Below, one piece after another: positions 51,006 to 59,934 of a DNA stretch of 64,000 nt (within the stretch, counting starts at the first letter, position 1; every line of letters begins with the position of its first letter). The notes beneath the pieces were generated by a model. That model had not been told where the DNA came from. It did not search any database and saw nothing but the letters and a program-made list of their open reading frames with translations. The stretch lies in the NCBI RefSeq assembly GCF_008386495.1, contig NZ_VTHJ01000023.1, positions 59,192 to 123,191 of the forward strand. The letters are read 5' to 3'. The translations under genes and the position numbers were made by a program. Source of the DNA: Streptomyces tailanensis. GTDB taxonomy: Bacteria; Actinomycetota; Actinomycetes; Streptomycetales; Streptomycetaceae.

Positions 51006-51743
51006 TCATCCCTGGCGGGTGGCCACCACCATCCGGCACCGTGGGCTGCCGTCGTCCCGGTGGCCGAACTCCGGCAGCGCGGACAGCTCCACCTCGAAGC
51101 CGGTCCGTTCCAGCTCCTCGCGTACGAGGCCGAGCCGGAACGGCCGGTAGTACATGACGAACGGCGGCCGCCAGACCGCGTTGCGCACCCGCATCGCCGT
51201 GTCGAAGCCGAGGGCCGCCCAGTACCAGGGCGAGCGGGGCGGCGCGGGCGCCGGGAGCGGGAACGCGAAGCGGCCGCCCGGTCGCAGCACCGAGTGGACC
51301 TGGGCGAACAGCCCCGGCAGCTCGCCCGGCAGGAAGTGCCCGAACGCGCCGAAGCTGACGACCAGGTCGAACACCGGCCGGAAAGGGAGCGCCCGGGCGT
51401 CCCCGCGCACCCAGGCGACGCTCGGGCCGCCCCCGGGGCCGTCCGAGCCCACCTGCTCCTTCCCCACCGCCAGCATCCCCGCGCTGATGTCCACCCCGGT
51501 GACGCTCTTCTCGCACAGGTCGCGCAGCACCTCCATCCCCGCCCCGGTGCCGCAGCACAGGTCCAGGCCGTGCTGGAAGGCCCCCATCGCGGACAGGGCG
51601 CGCTCCACGGCCTCCAGGATGGTGTCCGGCGTACGGAACGGAGTGTGATCGAACTTCGGCGCGAGGAGGTCGTAGCCGTGTTCGACGGAGGAGAGCGCCT
51701 GAACGGCGAGTTCGCGGAGGCTGGGGCCTTGCGGGGTGAACAT
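51006..51743 (-). CDS. Class I SAM-dependent methyltransferase
   Basis: About 245 residues with the class I Rossmann fold: HGLDLCCGTGAGMEVLRDLC (motif I), VTGVDISAGMLAVGKEQ (motif II), FDLVVSFGAFGHFLPGELPG (motif IV) and VLRPGGRFAFPLP (motif VI). The substrate cannot be read from sequence. Two overlapping starts exist, GTG 51746 and ATG 51743. It converges with the esterase gene and is divergent from the GH13 gene. Confidence 0.85.
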   Translation of the reverse strand: MFTPQGPSLRELAVQALSSVEHGYDLLAPKFDHTPFRTPDTILEAVERALSAMGAFQHGLDLCCGTGAGMEVLRDLCEKSVTGVDISAGMLAVGKEQVGSDGPGGGPSVAWVRGDARALPFRPVFDLVVSFGAFGHFLPGELPGLFAQVHSVLRPGGRFAFPLPAPAPPRSPWYWAALGFDTAMRVRNAVWRPPFVMYYRPFRLGLVREELERTGFEVELSALPEFGHRDDGSPRCRMVVATRQG

Positions 51744-51807
51744 CACTTCAGCTTAGGCCCAAGCTCGGGGCAGCGGGGGTGGGGTGCTCTCGCCTATGGT
51801 CCGGAGC

Positions 51808-53397
51808 ATGACTTCGTTCCGTCCTGCCCCGACCTGGCTGGCCGACGCCGTCTTCTACCAGATCTATCCGCAGTCCTTCGCCGACTCCGACGGAGACGGC
51901 ATCGGGGACTTCGCCGGGATCACCGAGCATCTCGATCATCTGTCCTGGCTGGGCGTCGACACCGTCTGGCTGAACCCCTGCTTCGCCTCGCCGTTCCGTG
52001 ACGCCGGGTACGACGTCGCGGACTATCTGAGGGTCGCGCCGCGCTACGGCTCGGACGACGACCTGGCCAAGCTCGTCGACGAGGCCCGGCGGCGTGGGAT
52101 CCGGATCCTGCTCGACCTCGTCGCCGGGCACACGTCCATCGACCACCCGTGGTTCCGGGTCTCCGCGAACGACCCGGACGACCACCGCTACATCTGGGCG
52201 GCGGAGGGCCGCCCCGAGGGCTTCGTCGCCTCCCCCGGCTCCCGGCCGGGCGCGTACCTGCCGAACTTCTTCGACTCCCAGCCCGCCCTCAACTTCGGCT
52301 ACGCGCGCGAGAATCCGGCCGAACCCTGGCGGCTCCCGGTGGACGCCGAGGGCCCGCGTGCCAACCGGCACGCCCTGCGCACGATCATGGACCACTGGCT
52401 GGGCCTGGGCCTCGCCGGTTTCCGGGTGGACATGGCCGCCTCGCTCGTGAAGGACGACCCGGAGAAGGCCGAGACCGCCCGTATCTGGACGGAGCTGCGG
52501 CACTGGCTGGACACCGCCCACCCGGACGCGGTGCTGCTCGCCGAGTGGGGTGAGCCCGAGGTGTCGATCCCGGCCGGTTTCCACGCCGACTTCTTCCTCC
52601 ACTTCGGCGGCCCCACCGACGGCCTCGCCCTGCGCTCGCTGTGGAGCAACGGCGAAGGCACGGTTCACGAGGACTGGGACCCGCTCGACTGCTTCTTCGA
52701 CGCGAGCGGCAAGGGCTCACCGCGCCCCTTCGTCGAGGCCTGGACGCGGGCGTCCACGGCAGTCGACGGCACGGGCGGCGCCATCTCCCTCCCAACCGCC
52801 AACCACGACTTCTCCCGCCTCAACTGCGGGCCCCGCACGGCCGAACAGCTCCCGGCCGCCTTCGCCTTCCAGCTGACCTGGCCGACACTCCCGGCGATCT
52901 ACTACGGCGACGAGATCGGCATGCGCTACGTCCCGGGCCTGCCCGACAAGGAGGGCAGCGTCCTCGGCCCCCGCTACAACCGCGCGGGCTCCCGCACCCC
53001 CATGCAGTGGGACAACACCCCCAACGCGGGCTTCTCCACCGCCCCCGCCGACCGTCTCTATCTCCCCCTCGACCCGGCCCCCGACCGCCCGAACGTCGCC
53101 GCCCAGCGCGCCGACGACACCTCGCTCCTCCATCTCGTGCGCCGCCTGACAGCCCTGCGCCGGAGCACTCCCGAACTGGGTTCCGCCGGCTCGGTGGAGG
53201 TGGTCCACCTGGGCCATCCGTTCGTGTACGTGCGCGGCGGACGGTATCTGGTCGTCGTCAACCCCCAGCAGCGGGAGGCGAGTTGCTCGTACGGGCCCAC
53301 CGCTCACCGCGCGGTGGAGGAACAGGGCGTGCGGCTCGACGGCGGCACGATCACCGCACTGGGCTTCGGGTACGGGATCTTCGACCTCGGCGGTTAG
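51808..53397 (+). CDS. GH13 alpha-glucosidase family protein
   Basis: 529-residue cytoplasmic GH13 enzyme. WLADAVFYQIYPQSFADSDG, then DTVWLNPCFASPFRDAGYDV and GFRVDMAASL (Asp nucleophile), AVLLAEWGEPE (Glu acid/base) and SLPTANHDFSRL (third Asp) mark the catalytic TIM barrel. AIYYGDEIGMRYVPG and GSRTPMQWDNTPNAGFS are typical of alpha-glucosidases and trehalose-synthase-like members. A C-terminal beta domain follows. The exact substrate is undetermined. ATG 51808 is close to the conserved start; ATG 51796 is an alternative. Confidence 0.9.
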   Translation: MTSFRPAPTWLADAVFYQIYPQSFADSDGDGIGDFAGITEHLDHLSWLGVDTVWLNPCFASPFRDAGYDVADYLRVAPRYGSDDDLAKLVDEARRRGIRILLDLVAGHTSIDHPWFRVSANDPDDHRYIWAAEGRPEGFVASPGSRPGAYLPNFFDSQPALNFGYARENPAEPWRLPVDAEGPRANRHALRTIMDHWLGLGLAGFRVDMAASLVKDDPEKAETARIWTELRHWLDTAHPDAVLLAEWGEPEVSIPAGFHADFFLHFGGPTDGLALRSLWSNGEGTVHEDWDPLDCFFDASGKGSPRPFVEAWTRASTAVDGTGGAISLPTANHDFSRLNCGPRTAEQLPAAFAFQLTWPTLPAIYYGDEIGMRYVPGLPDKEGSVLGPRYNRAGSRTPMQWDNTPNAGFSTAPADRLYLPLDPAPDRPNVAAQRADDTSLLHLVRRLTALRRSTPELGSAGSVEVVHLGHPFVYVRGGRYLVVVNPQQREASCSYGPTAHRAVEEQGVRLDGGTITALGFGYGIFDLGG

Positions 53398-53410
53398 GGC
53401 CGGTGCGGCG

Positions 53411-53438
53411 GATGCCTGGAGCCCCCGCTCCGGGCATC
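53411..53438. terminator. Hairpin terminator between convergent genes
   Basis: GATGCC/GGCATC and GGAGC/GCTCC pair across 53411-53438, with one T-G mismatch and a CCCC loop, just after the GH13 stop and just before the end of the opposing gene. Confidence 0.65.
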
Positions 53439-53442
53439 ACGC

Positions 53443-54111
53443 TCATGCGGGGGCGATCATCCCCGCCGACAGATCGATGTCCGCCCCGCACAGGCCGGGC
53501 ATCGCCAGCATCGCGATCAGCGCTTTGGCCACCTCATCCTCCTCCACGAGCCGGTTCAGGGCGGCCCGGGAGACGAAGTCCCGTTCGGCCTCCGCCACGC
53601 TGACACCGGTGAGTTCGGCCGTCAGTCGGAAGTTGCGGTCCATGCGCGGGCCCCGAACCGGGCCGAGGGAAAGGGAGACGAGCGGGGGAGCCACCCACGT
53701 GGGCGGCAGGACACGGGCGAACTCCCGACAGGAACCCACCCACCGCTGCCCGTCGTGCACCCGTACCGCACCCCGGTAGCCCTCCGGCGGCCCCTCGTAG
53801 TCGTCCAGGCCGGTGAGCACCGGGCCGTCCGTCCCGGGATGCGCCCCGATACTCTCCGCGTCCTCCAGGAGCCAGGGATCGAGCGACTCGTCGTCCGGTA
53901 CCAGCCACACCCGGTCACCGACCCAGCCGCGCACCTCGGACCCTTCCGGCTCGGGGACCCAGCCGACGAGTTCGTACGTCCCCCGCTGCGGCTCCCCGAA
54001 CAGTCCCTCCGCCTCGGCGCACCTGCCCCAGGCGTGGCCGTGCTCCGTCTCGATCAGCGTGAAGCGCCCTCGTCGGCGGTGCTCCCGGTCCTCCTGCACG
54101 GTGGGCATCAT
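53443..54111 (-). CDS. Protein of unknown function
   Basis: 222-residue soluble protein, not recognised. It has no signal peptide or membrane helix. The N-terminal half is rich in Trp and Gly (YELVGWVPEPEGSEVRGWVG, DRVWLVPDDESLDPWLLEDA), and the C-terminal half is helical with RMDRNFRLTAELTGVSVAEA and EEDEVAKALIAMLAMPG. Codon use matches the neighbours. Start is ATG 54111 or 54108 with only a weak ribosome site. It ends at a shared terminator with the GH13 gene and lies upstream-tail to the sulfatase gene (54-bp gap, same strand). Confidence 0.6.
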   Translation of the reverse strand: MMPTVQEDREHRRRGRFTLIETEHGHAWGRCAEAEGLFGEPQRGTYELVGWVPEPEGSEVRGWVGDRVWLVPDDESLDPWLLEDAESIGAHPGTDGPVLTGLDDYEGPPEGYRGAVRVHDGQRWVGSCREFARVLPPTWVAPPLVSLSLGPVRGPRMDRNFRLTAELTGVSVAEAERDFVSRAALNRLVEEDEVAKALIAMLAMPGLCGADIDLSAGMIAPA

Positions 54112-54165
54112 GCCCGGACCGGGAGCACCCGGTGAAACGAATTGTTCGCGGCCGGTCGAAATCCC

Positions 54166-55995
54166 TTATGGCATAGGCGAGTTGGCGGCGGCGGTCGGCT
54201 CCTCGCCGTAGGCGGTCAGGAAGCGGTCGCGGAAGGAGTCCATGCGCCACACGGGGGCGTCGTCGCCGGGGCGGAGGCCGTCCGACCACCCCCAGTCGTC
54301 GATGCGGTCGAGGACCTCGGGGTCGCGGGCGAGGACGGTGACGGGTACGTCGTGGTCGGCGCCGTTGCCGCTGACGCTGGCCATGGGCTGGTGGTCGCCG
54401 AGGAAGACGAGGACGGTGTCCTCGTCGCCGTACTTCTCCACGTACTCCAGGAGGCTGCGCAGCGAGTACTGGACGGACTTGCCGTACTCCTCCTTCACCT
54501 TCACGGGGTCGGTGAACACGTCCGCCGGGTCCTTGCCCGCCTTCTGGATGCCCTTGAAGACGGAGCCGTCGCCGACCTCGTCCCAGCCCACCATCTCCGG
54601 CAGGGGCGCCCAGGGCTGGTGGCTGGAGGTCAGGATGATCTCCGACATCAGCGGCTTGCCGCCCTTCTTGGCGGCCTCCAGGCGCTGATACGCGGTCAGG
54701 GTGTACTGGTCGGGCATGGTCGACCAGCTGAACTTCGGCCCCCGGTAGCCGAGATCGCGGGAGTCGTAGACCTGGTCGAAGCCGTAGAAGTCGCCTTCCG
54801 GCCAGTTGTACTGAACGCCCGGGACGACACCGACCGTCCGCCATTCGCCGGTCTTGTCGAAGGCGCCGGGCAAAGTGAGGCGTTCGCCGGCGGTGACCGT
54901 GCGGTAGCGGCTCTGGTTGTCGATCCACAGGCCGGTCAGGAACGTGGAGTGCCCGAGCCAGCTGCTGCCGCCGTACGTCGCGGAGGTCAGCCAGCCGCTC
55001 TTCGCGGCGAACCCGGCCGCGCGGAGGTCCGCGTCCGCCTTGTCGAGGGTCGAGGTCACGCCCGGCGCGATGGCCTCGTCCTCCAGCGCGGCACGGCCGT
55101 AGCTCTCGATGAAGGTGAACATGACGTCCTTGCCGCGCAGCCCGGTCAGCAACTGGTCGGCGGGCACGTCGGCGAACTTGTCCTGCTTGGCCTCCTGGGC
55201 GAACGCGGCCTCGTCCCTGATGGTCTCCTTCGCGCGGGCCCAGCGGTCCTGCACGAAACCGATCGTGTTCCTGGAGGCGAACGCCGTGTCCCCCAGGGGA
55301 GTCAGGCCGACTGCCGAGCAGGTGATCCACACCGTTCCGGCGACGACCGTGCCCCGCATCGCACGGTCCCGCTGGCGGACCATGACGTTCGACAGCCGGA
55401 CCACCGCCAGCGACGTGACGACGAACAGCAGCACGACCAGCACCACCAGGCCGATCACCAGGAGCCGGGCGCCCGTGCCGCCCAGGGTGTCCACCACATA
55501 CGACTCGGCGTCGTCGAGCAGTCCCCAGTCGAGCACCACGTTGAAGCCGCGCCCGAGGAATTGGTTGTAGCCGATGTCGAGCGCCTTCACCACGATCAGC
55601 GCCGCCAGGAACACCCCGGTGAGCACCGCCGCGACCAGTCTCGTCCGGCGCGGCAGGACCATCAGCACGGCCGCGCCGAGAATCGGCTCCACGGGTATGC
55701 GCAGGAACTGCGGCGCCGTGAAGTACTCGACCTTGCCCGGCATGAGCAGCGCGAAGAACACGACGGCGGCGGCCAACGCCGTAAGGCCCCACGACATGCC
55801 CCGCGCGGCGAGGGGGTACTTCCGCCGGAAGGCCGCCGGGTACGCGCGGAAGCGCCGCCAATGGCCGGGGCGCTCACCGGCCTCATCGGTCTCACCGGCT
55901 TCATCAGCCTGACCGGCCTCGTCGGTCGACGGCTCGGCGGCCTTCGATTCCTCGTCCGTGTCGGGCAGTTGACTGGAGCGCGTGGAGAGCGACAC
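54166..55995 (-). CDS. LtaS-like membrane sulfatase / phosphotransferase
   Basis: 609-residue protein. A disordered, acidic N-terminus is followed by five or so membrane helices (about 65-230) and an extracellular alkaline-phosphatase-superfamily domain (about 285-600). Metal-binding and catalytic motifs seen are VMFTFIESYGRAALED, TYGGSSWLGHSTFLTGLW (probable nucleophile Ser/Thr), LTSSHQPWAPLPE and VFLGDHQPMA. The layout is that of lipoteichoic acid synthases and sulfatase-type phosphoglycerol or phosphoethanolamine transferases acting on envelope glycans. GTG 55995 has AAGGAAC upstream and is preferred to the ATG at 56037. It is divergent from the short rho gene. Confidence 0.85.
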   Translation of the reverse strand: MSLSTRSSQLPDTDEESKAAEPSTDEAGQADEAGETDEAGERPGHWRRFRAYPAAFRRKYPLAARGMSWGLTALAAAVVFFALLMPGKVEYFTAPQFLRIPVEPILGAAVLMVLPRRTRLVAAVLTGVFLAALIVVKALDIGYNQFLGRGFNVVLDWGLLDDAESYVVDTLGGTGARLLVIGLVVLVVLLFVVTSLAVVRLSNVMVRQRDRAMRGTVVAGTVWITCSAVGLTPLGDTAFASRNTIGFVQDRWARAKETIRDEAAFAQEAKQDKFADVPADQLLTGLRGKDVMFTFIESYGRAALEDEAIAPGVTSTLDKADADLRAAGFAAKSGWLTSATYGGSSWLGHSTFLTGLWIDNQSRYRTVTAGERLTLPGAFDKTGEWRTVGVVPGVQYNWPEGDFYGFDQVYDSRDLGYRGPKFSWSTMPDQYTLTAYQRLEAAKKGGKPLMSEIILTSSHQPWAPLPEMVGWDEVGDGSVFKGIQKAGKDPADVFTDPVKVKEEYGKSVQYSLRSLLEYVEKYGDEDTVLVFLGDHQPMASVSGNGADHDVPVTVLARDPEVLDRIDDWGWSDGLRPGDDAPVWRMDSFRDRFLTAYGEEPTAAANSPMP

Positions 55996-56331
55996 GCGAC
56001 GTTCCTTCCGTGCGAAGACCGCTGGCGGTGCCCCCATCTGTACGGGGGACCCGCGAGATCAGTTCAACGACCACGGGTAAGTCATCGGTAAGGAACTCAC
56101 CAACGGCGCACGACCGGTGGTGGTAGAATCCCCTCGGCACGTGTGCATCGCCCGTTCCCGGGCGCCGGTGCCGCTCTCTCAACTCCTGAGATCTCTCCCG
56201 CTGAACCGCCCGTCGATTCCCGACCGGCCGTCAGCTTCTCCGCACCACCTCGCGCCTGTAACCGCGGGTGTGTGCTCTCTCCTCCCCCCTTCTCATGCGC
56301 TTTCCCTGACGTCCTCGAAAGGACCTCCCCC
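55996..56331 (+). promoter_or_regulatory. Promoter and long leader of the short rho gene
   Basis: 336 bp between the divergent sulfatase and rho genes. TAGAAT (56124-56129) preceded by TGG is an extended -10 candidate for rho, giving a leader of about 195 nt. The leader is C- and CT-rich and G-poor (for example 56268-56330). Such C-rich, G-poor RNA is the kind of sequence Rho binds, so autogenous attenuation is plausible. No open frame with a ribosome site was found in it. Confidence 0.45.
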
Positions 56332-57459
56332 ATGACCACCACCACACTCGAACACACTTCCACTCATCGGCAGCCCCCGGCCCGGATCACCGGCGTCCTG
56401 GAAATCGCACAGGGCGGGCAGGGCCACCTGCGCGACGGGAGCGGGCTGCCCAACGGCTCGGATCCGCAGGTTCCCGCCGCGCTGATCCGCCGGTACGGCC
56501 TGCGCAAGGGCGACACCGTCGAGGGCGTACGCAACGGTCGGCGCGCCCTCACCGAGGTCGAGCGGATCAACGGCCGTACGCCCGAAGAGCTGCGCCGCCG
56601 CCCGCACTTCGGCGACTTCACCCCACTGCACCCGCGCACGCGGCTGCGGCTCGAACACCCGGCGAGCGGTCTGACCGGCCGTCTGGTCGACCTGGTGGCC
56701 CCGGTCGGCAAGGGCCAGCGCGGACTGATCGTGGCCCCGCCCAAGACCGGCAAGACGGTACTGCTCCAGCAGGTGGCCGCCGCGATCGCCGCCAACCACC
56801 CCGAGGCCCGCCTCATGGTCGTCCTGGTCGACGAACGGCCCGAGGAGGTGACCGACATGCGGCGCTCCGTGCGGGGCGAGGTGTACGCCTCGACGTTCGA
56901 CCAGTCCCCCAAGCAGCACATCGCGCTCGCCGAACTCGTCGTGGAGCGCGCCAAGCGGCTCGTCGAGCAGGGCGAGGACGTCGTGATCCTGCTGGACTCC
57001 CTGACCCGGCTGTGCCGGGCCCACAACAACGCGGCCGCCGCCGGTGGCCGCACCCTCAGCGGCGGTGTCGACGCCGCCGCGCTGCACGGCCCGAAGCGGC
57101 TCTTCGGTGCCGCCCGGCTGACCGAGGAGGCCGGCTCCCTCACCATCCTGGCCACCGCCCTGGTCGAGACCGGCTCCCGCGCCGACGACTTCTTCTTCGA
57201 GGAGCTCAAGGGCACCGGCAACATGGAACTCCGCCTGGACCGCGCGCTCGCCGACCGGCGGGTCTTCCCGGCGGTCGACATCACCCCGTCAGGGACCCGC
57301 CGCGAGGAACTCCTGCTGACACCGGGCGAGTTGAGCGCCGTACGAGGGCTACGGCGCGCTCTGCGGTCGCGTGAGGGGCAAGCCAACGTGGAAGCGCTGC
57401 TGGAGCGGATGCGGGCCACGCCGGACAACGCGACGTTTCTGGGGCAGTTGTCGCGTTAG
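56332..57459 (+). CDS. rho: Short transcription termination factor Rho paralogue
   Basis: 375-residue RNA-dependent ATPase of the Rho family. A cold-shock-like primary RNA-binding domain (about 17-85, ITGVLEIAQGGQGHLRDGSG) precedes the ATPase core with Walker A APPKTGKT (135-142), DVVILLDSLTRLCRAHN, LSGGVDAAALHGPKRLFGAA and KGTGNMELRLDRALADRRVF. It lacks the N-terminal helix bundle and the large insertion typical of the main actinobacterial Rho. The aromatic RNA-contact pair F-G-F of E. coli Rho is Q30-G-H32 here. ATG 56332 has GAAAGGA upstream. A dispersed hairpin follows as terminator. Confidence 0.92.
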   Translation: MTTTTLEHTSTHRQPPARITGVLEIAQGGQGHLRDGSGLPNGSDPQVPAALIRRYGLRKGDTVEGVRNGRRALTEVERINGRTPEELRRRPHFGDFTPLHPRTRLRLEHPASGLTGRLVDLVAPVGKGQRGLIVAPPKTGKTVLLQQVAAAIAANHPEARLMVVLVDERPEEVTDMRRSVRGEVYASTFDQSPKQHIALAELVVERAKRLVEQGEDVVILLDSLTRLCRAHNNAAAAGGRTLSGGVDAAALHGPKRLFGAARLTEEAGSLTILATALVETGSRADDFFFEELKGTGNMELRLDRALADRRVFPAVDITPSGTRREELLLTPGELSAVRGLRRALRSREGQANVEALLERMRATPDNATFLGQLSR

Positions 57460-57512
57460 AGCTCGGGAGCGTCTGCGTGTTGGCGGGTGCGAGCTGTATG
57501 TGGTTGCTCGCG

Positions 57513-57562
57513 CGGTTCCCCGCGCCCCTGAAAAGCAGGGGCTGCGCCCCGTGCTTTTCCCC
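57513..57562 (+). terminator. Streptomyces-type dispersed hairpin terminator
   Basis: AAAAGCAGGGGC (57531-57542) pairs with GCCCCGTGCTTTT (57546-57558) with a one-base bulge, followed by CCC, and an alternative CCCCTG/CAGGGG stem overlaps it. The sequence belongs to a family of intergenic hairpins seen in many Streptomyces genomes. It lies about 55 bp after the rho stop. Confidence 0.7.
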
Positions 57563-57667
57563 CACCGACCCGCGGAGTCACATCCATCGTGCGGCATCCG
57601 GGTGCTCGAGCCGCCCGCTCGGCCCTGACACCCCGGTCCAGCGCACGACCATTCCTACGTTTGCGCT

Positions 57668-58822
57668 ATGACCATCGGATTCTCGTCCCGCGTCGCCCTC
57701 CGCTGCTCCGCCCTCTGCGCGATCGGCGCCCTCGCCATCGCGTCGAGCCCGCAGGGCGCCGGTCCCTCGGTCGAGTCGGGCGAGCTGGACGCCAAGGCCG
57801 TGCGGGAGCCGCCGCCGTTGTACCGGCCACGGGCCGGGGCGCCCCGGCTTCCCCGGGACGTCTCCGCGGTGGCGTGGCTGGTGGCCGACGCCCGCAGCGG
57901 CGAGGTGCTCGCCTCGCACAACGCACACCTGAAACTGCCGCCCGCCAGCACCCTGAAGACCCTGTTCGCGCTCACCGTCCTGCCGGGACTCCCCGCGGGC
58001 CTCAGACACACCGTCGAGCGCGGGGAACTGGCGGGCATCGGCTCCGGGAGCAGCCTGGTCGGCGTCAAGGAGAACCACACCTACCGCGTGGCCGACCTGT
58101 GGCGCGGGGTCTTCCTCAGCTCGGGCAACGACGCCGTACGGGTCCTGGCCGGCCTCAACGGCGGCTGGCGGGCCACCGCCGAGCAGATGCAGGACAAGGC
58201 CCGGGCCCTCGGCGCCCTCGACACCCGGGTCGTCTCGCCCGACGGGTACGACGCTCCCGGCCAGGTGTCGTCGGCGTTCGACCTGGCGGTGTTCGGGCGG
58301 GCCGGGCTGCGCAACGCGGAGTTCGCCGCATACTGCTCCACGGTCACGGCGAAGTTTCCCGCGGGCGGCTGGTCGTACGACATCCGGAACACCAACCGGC
58401 TGCTCACCGGCGTCGGGGTCGCCCACTATCCGGGGCTGATCGGCATCAAGAACGGCTACACCAGCAACGCGGGCAACACCTTGGTCGCCGCCGCCGAGCG
58501 GGGCGGACGCACCCTCGTCACCACGGTGCTGAGGCCCCGGGTGGGCGGCGGGCTCGCCGTGTACGAGGAGACGCGTTCGCTGCTCGACTGGGGTTTCCGT
58601 GCCGCCGGACGCGTCGAACCCGTGGGCTCGCTGCTGCCGCCACGCCCTGCGGCGGCACCTCAGGCCCGCCCCGAGTCAGCGCCTCCCGTCCGTGAGAAGG
58701 AGGAGGTCACGGACCCCGGCCGACCGCCGGCGGGCGTGATCGCGGGCGCGGCCGGGTTGGCTGCGGCGGCGGCCGTGGCGCTGTTCCTGCGGCTCAGGAA
58801 CAGAAGGCTCACCCGGGGCTGA
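57668..58822 (+). CDS. D-alanyl-D-alanine carboxypeptidase (peptidase S11)
   Basis: 384-residue exported penicillin-binding protein. Active-site motifs: Ser94-Thr-Leu-Lys97 (PPASTLKTLF), Ser152-Gly-Asn154 (LSSGNDAV) and Lys261-Asn-Gly263 (GIKNGYTSNAGN), where most family members have KTG. The N-terminus is a signal sequence or anchor and the C-terminus has a membrane helix (about 352-375) with a basic RLRNRRLTRG tail. It trims the terminal D-Ala of peptidoglycan stem peptides. Its last 163 bp overlap the end of the convergent GT87 gene. Confidence 0.9.
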   Translation: MTIGFSSRVALRCSALCAIGALAIASSPQGAGPSVESGELDAKAVREPPPLYRPRAGAPRLPRDVSAVAWLVADARSGEVLASHNAHLKLPPASTLKTLFALTVLPGLPAGLRHTVERGELAGIGSGSSLVGVKENHTYRVADLWRGVFLSSGNDAVRVLAGLNGGWRATAEQMQDKARALGALDTRVVSPDGYDAPGQVSSAFDLAVFGRAGLRNAEFAAYCSTVTAKFPAGGWSYDIRNTNRLLTGVGVAHYPGLIGIKNGYTSNAGNTLVAAAERGGRTLVTTVLRPRVGGGLAVYEETRSLLDWGFRAAGRVEPVGSLLPPRPAAAPQARPESAPPVREKEEVTDPGRPPAGVIAGAAGLAAAAAVALFLRLRNRRLTRG

Positions 58823-59934
58823 CCGATCGGCAGCCACAGCAGCAGGCCGAGGGTGATCCACACGTAGGCGTTGCTGCCGACGAAGCCGTCGATGCCGGAC
58901 GCGCCGTCGAACCAGAGCCAGACGACGCTGCTGCACAGCACCACGTACAGGCACACCGTGAGCGGCAGCAGCCGGCGGTGCCTCAGCAGGACCGCGAAGG
59001 ACGGCAGCAGCCAGACCAGATGGTGCACCCAGGTGATCGGGCTGACCAGGCACGCGGTCAGCCCGGTGACGGCGAACGCGGCGATCCAGTCGTCCGCGCG
59101 CACCGCCGTGTGTACCTTCCACGCCCACACGCCGAGCACCACGAGGACCATCAACGCCCATACGGTGCGGCTGGGTTCGTCCGGTGACACGAGGCGGGCC
59201 AGGACGCCTTGCAGCGACTGGTTGGAGACGTAGTCGAGGCGGCCGATGCGGCTGGTGTCCCACAGTGCCTCGGTCCAGTAGAAGTGGGAGGCTTCCGGGG
59301 CGATCCAGGCCGCCGCCGCGGTGGCGGCCGCGGCGACGGCCGTCGCGAGCCCGGCGGCGCGCCACCGCCGGGCGAGCAGGAGCATGCCGATGAAGACAGC
59401 GGGCGTCAGCTTCACCGCCGCCGCCAGACCGATGCCGACACCTGCCCAGCGCCCCCGGCCGGTGGACAGCAACCAGGCGTCGGCGAGCACCAGCGCCAGC
59501 AGCATGAGGTTCACCTGGCCGAAGCTGAAGGTGTCCCGGACCGGTTCGAACAGCGCGAGCCCGCAGAAGACGAGGACCACGCCGAACCAGCGGTAGCGCC
59601 GCAGGCGCGGCCCCCCGAGGACGTACAGCACGGCCACGAGCGACGCCAGGTTGAGCAGCGCGCACAGTGCGACCGCGGTGCGCAGGTCGACCAGCGCCAT
59701 CGGCAGCATGCTCACGGCCGCGAACGGCGGATAGGTGAAGCCGTACATGGTGCCGGGCACGCGGTAGTCGTATATCCGGCCGCCGTGGTGGACCCAGGTG
59801 TCGATCGTGCCGTGGTAGACGCGCAGGTCGAACCAGCCGCGCAGCAGGGGGACGGTCGCGGTGAAGACGGTGACGGCGGTGACGAGGGCGAGGACCAGCA
59901 GGACGCGGGTGCGGTCGGTTCGGGGCGCCCTCAT
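58660..59934 (-). CDS. GT87 family (PimE-like) mannosyltransferase
   Basis: 424-residue polytopic GT-C glycosyltransferase. An N-terminal membrane helix is followed by an outside loop with RVYHGTIDTWVHHGGRIYDY and FTYPPFAAVSMLPMAL, typical of GT87/DUF2029 enzymes that use polyprenyl-phosphate mannose. FGQVNLMLLALVLADAW and VKLTPAVFIGMLLLARRW are also characteristic. Its ATG overlaps the stop of the MptB-like gene as ATGA, so both probably act in one mannan or glycolipid pathway. The C-terminal 54 residues, after LWLPIGQPRVSLLFLSRR, lie antisense to the carboxypeptidase gene and look low-complexity. Confidence 0.88.
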   Translation of the reverse strand: MRAPRTDRTRVLLVLALVTAVTVFTATVPLLRGWFDLRVYHGTIDTWVHHGGRIYDYRVPGTMYGFTYPPFAAVSMLPMALVDLRTAVALCALLNLASLVAVLYVLGGPRLRRYRWFGVVLVFCGLALFEPVRDTFSFGQVNLMLLALVLADAWLLSTGRGRWAGVGIGLAAAVKLTPAVFIGMLLLARRWRAAGLATAVAAAATAAAAWIAPEASHFYWTEALWDTSRIGRLDYVSNQSLQGVLARLVSPDEPSRTVWALMVLVVLGVWAWKVHTAVRADDWIAAFAVTGLTACLVSPITWVHHLVWLLPSFAVLLRHRRLLPLTVCLYVVLCSSVVWLWFDGASGIDGFVGSNAYVWITLGLLLWLPIGQPRVSLLFLSRRNSATAAAAANPAAPAITPAGGRPGSVTSSFSRTGGADSGRA

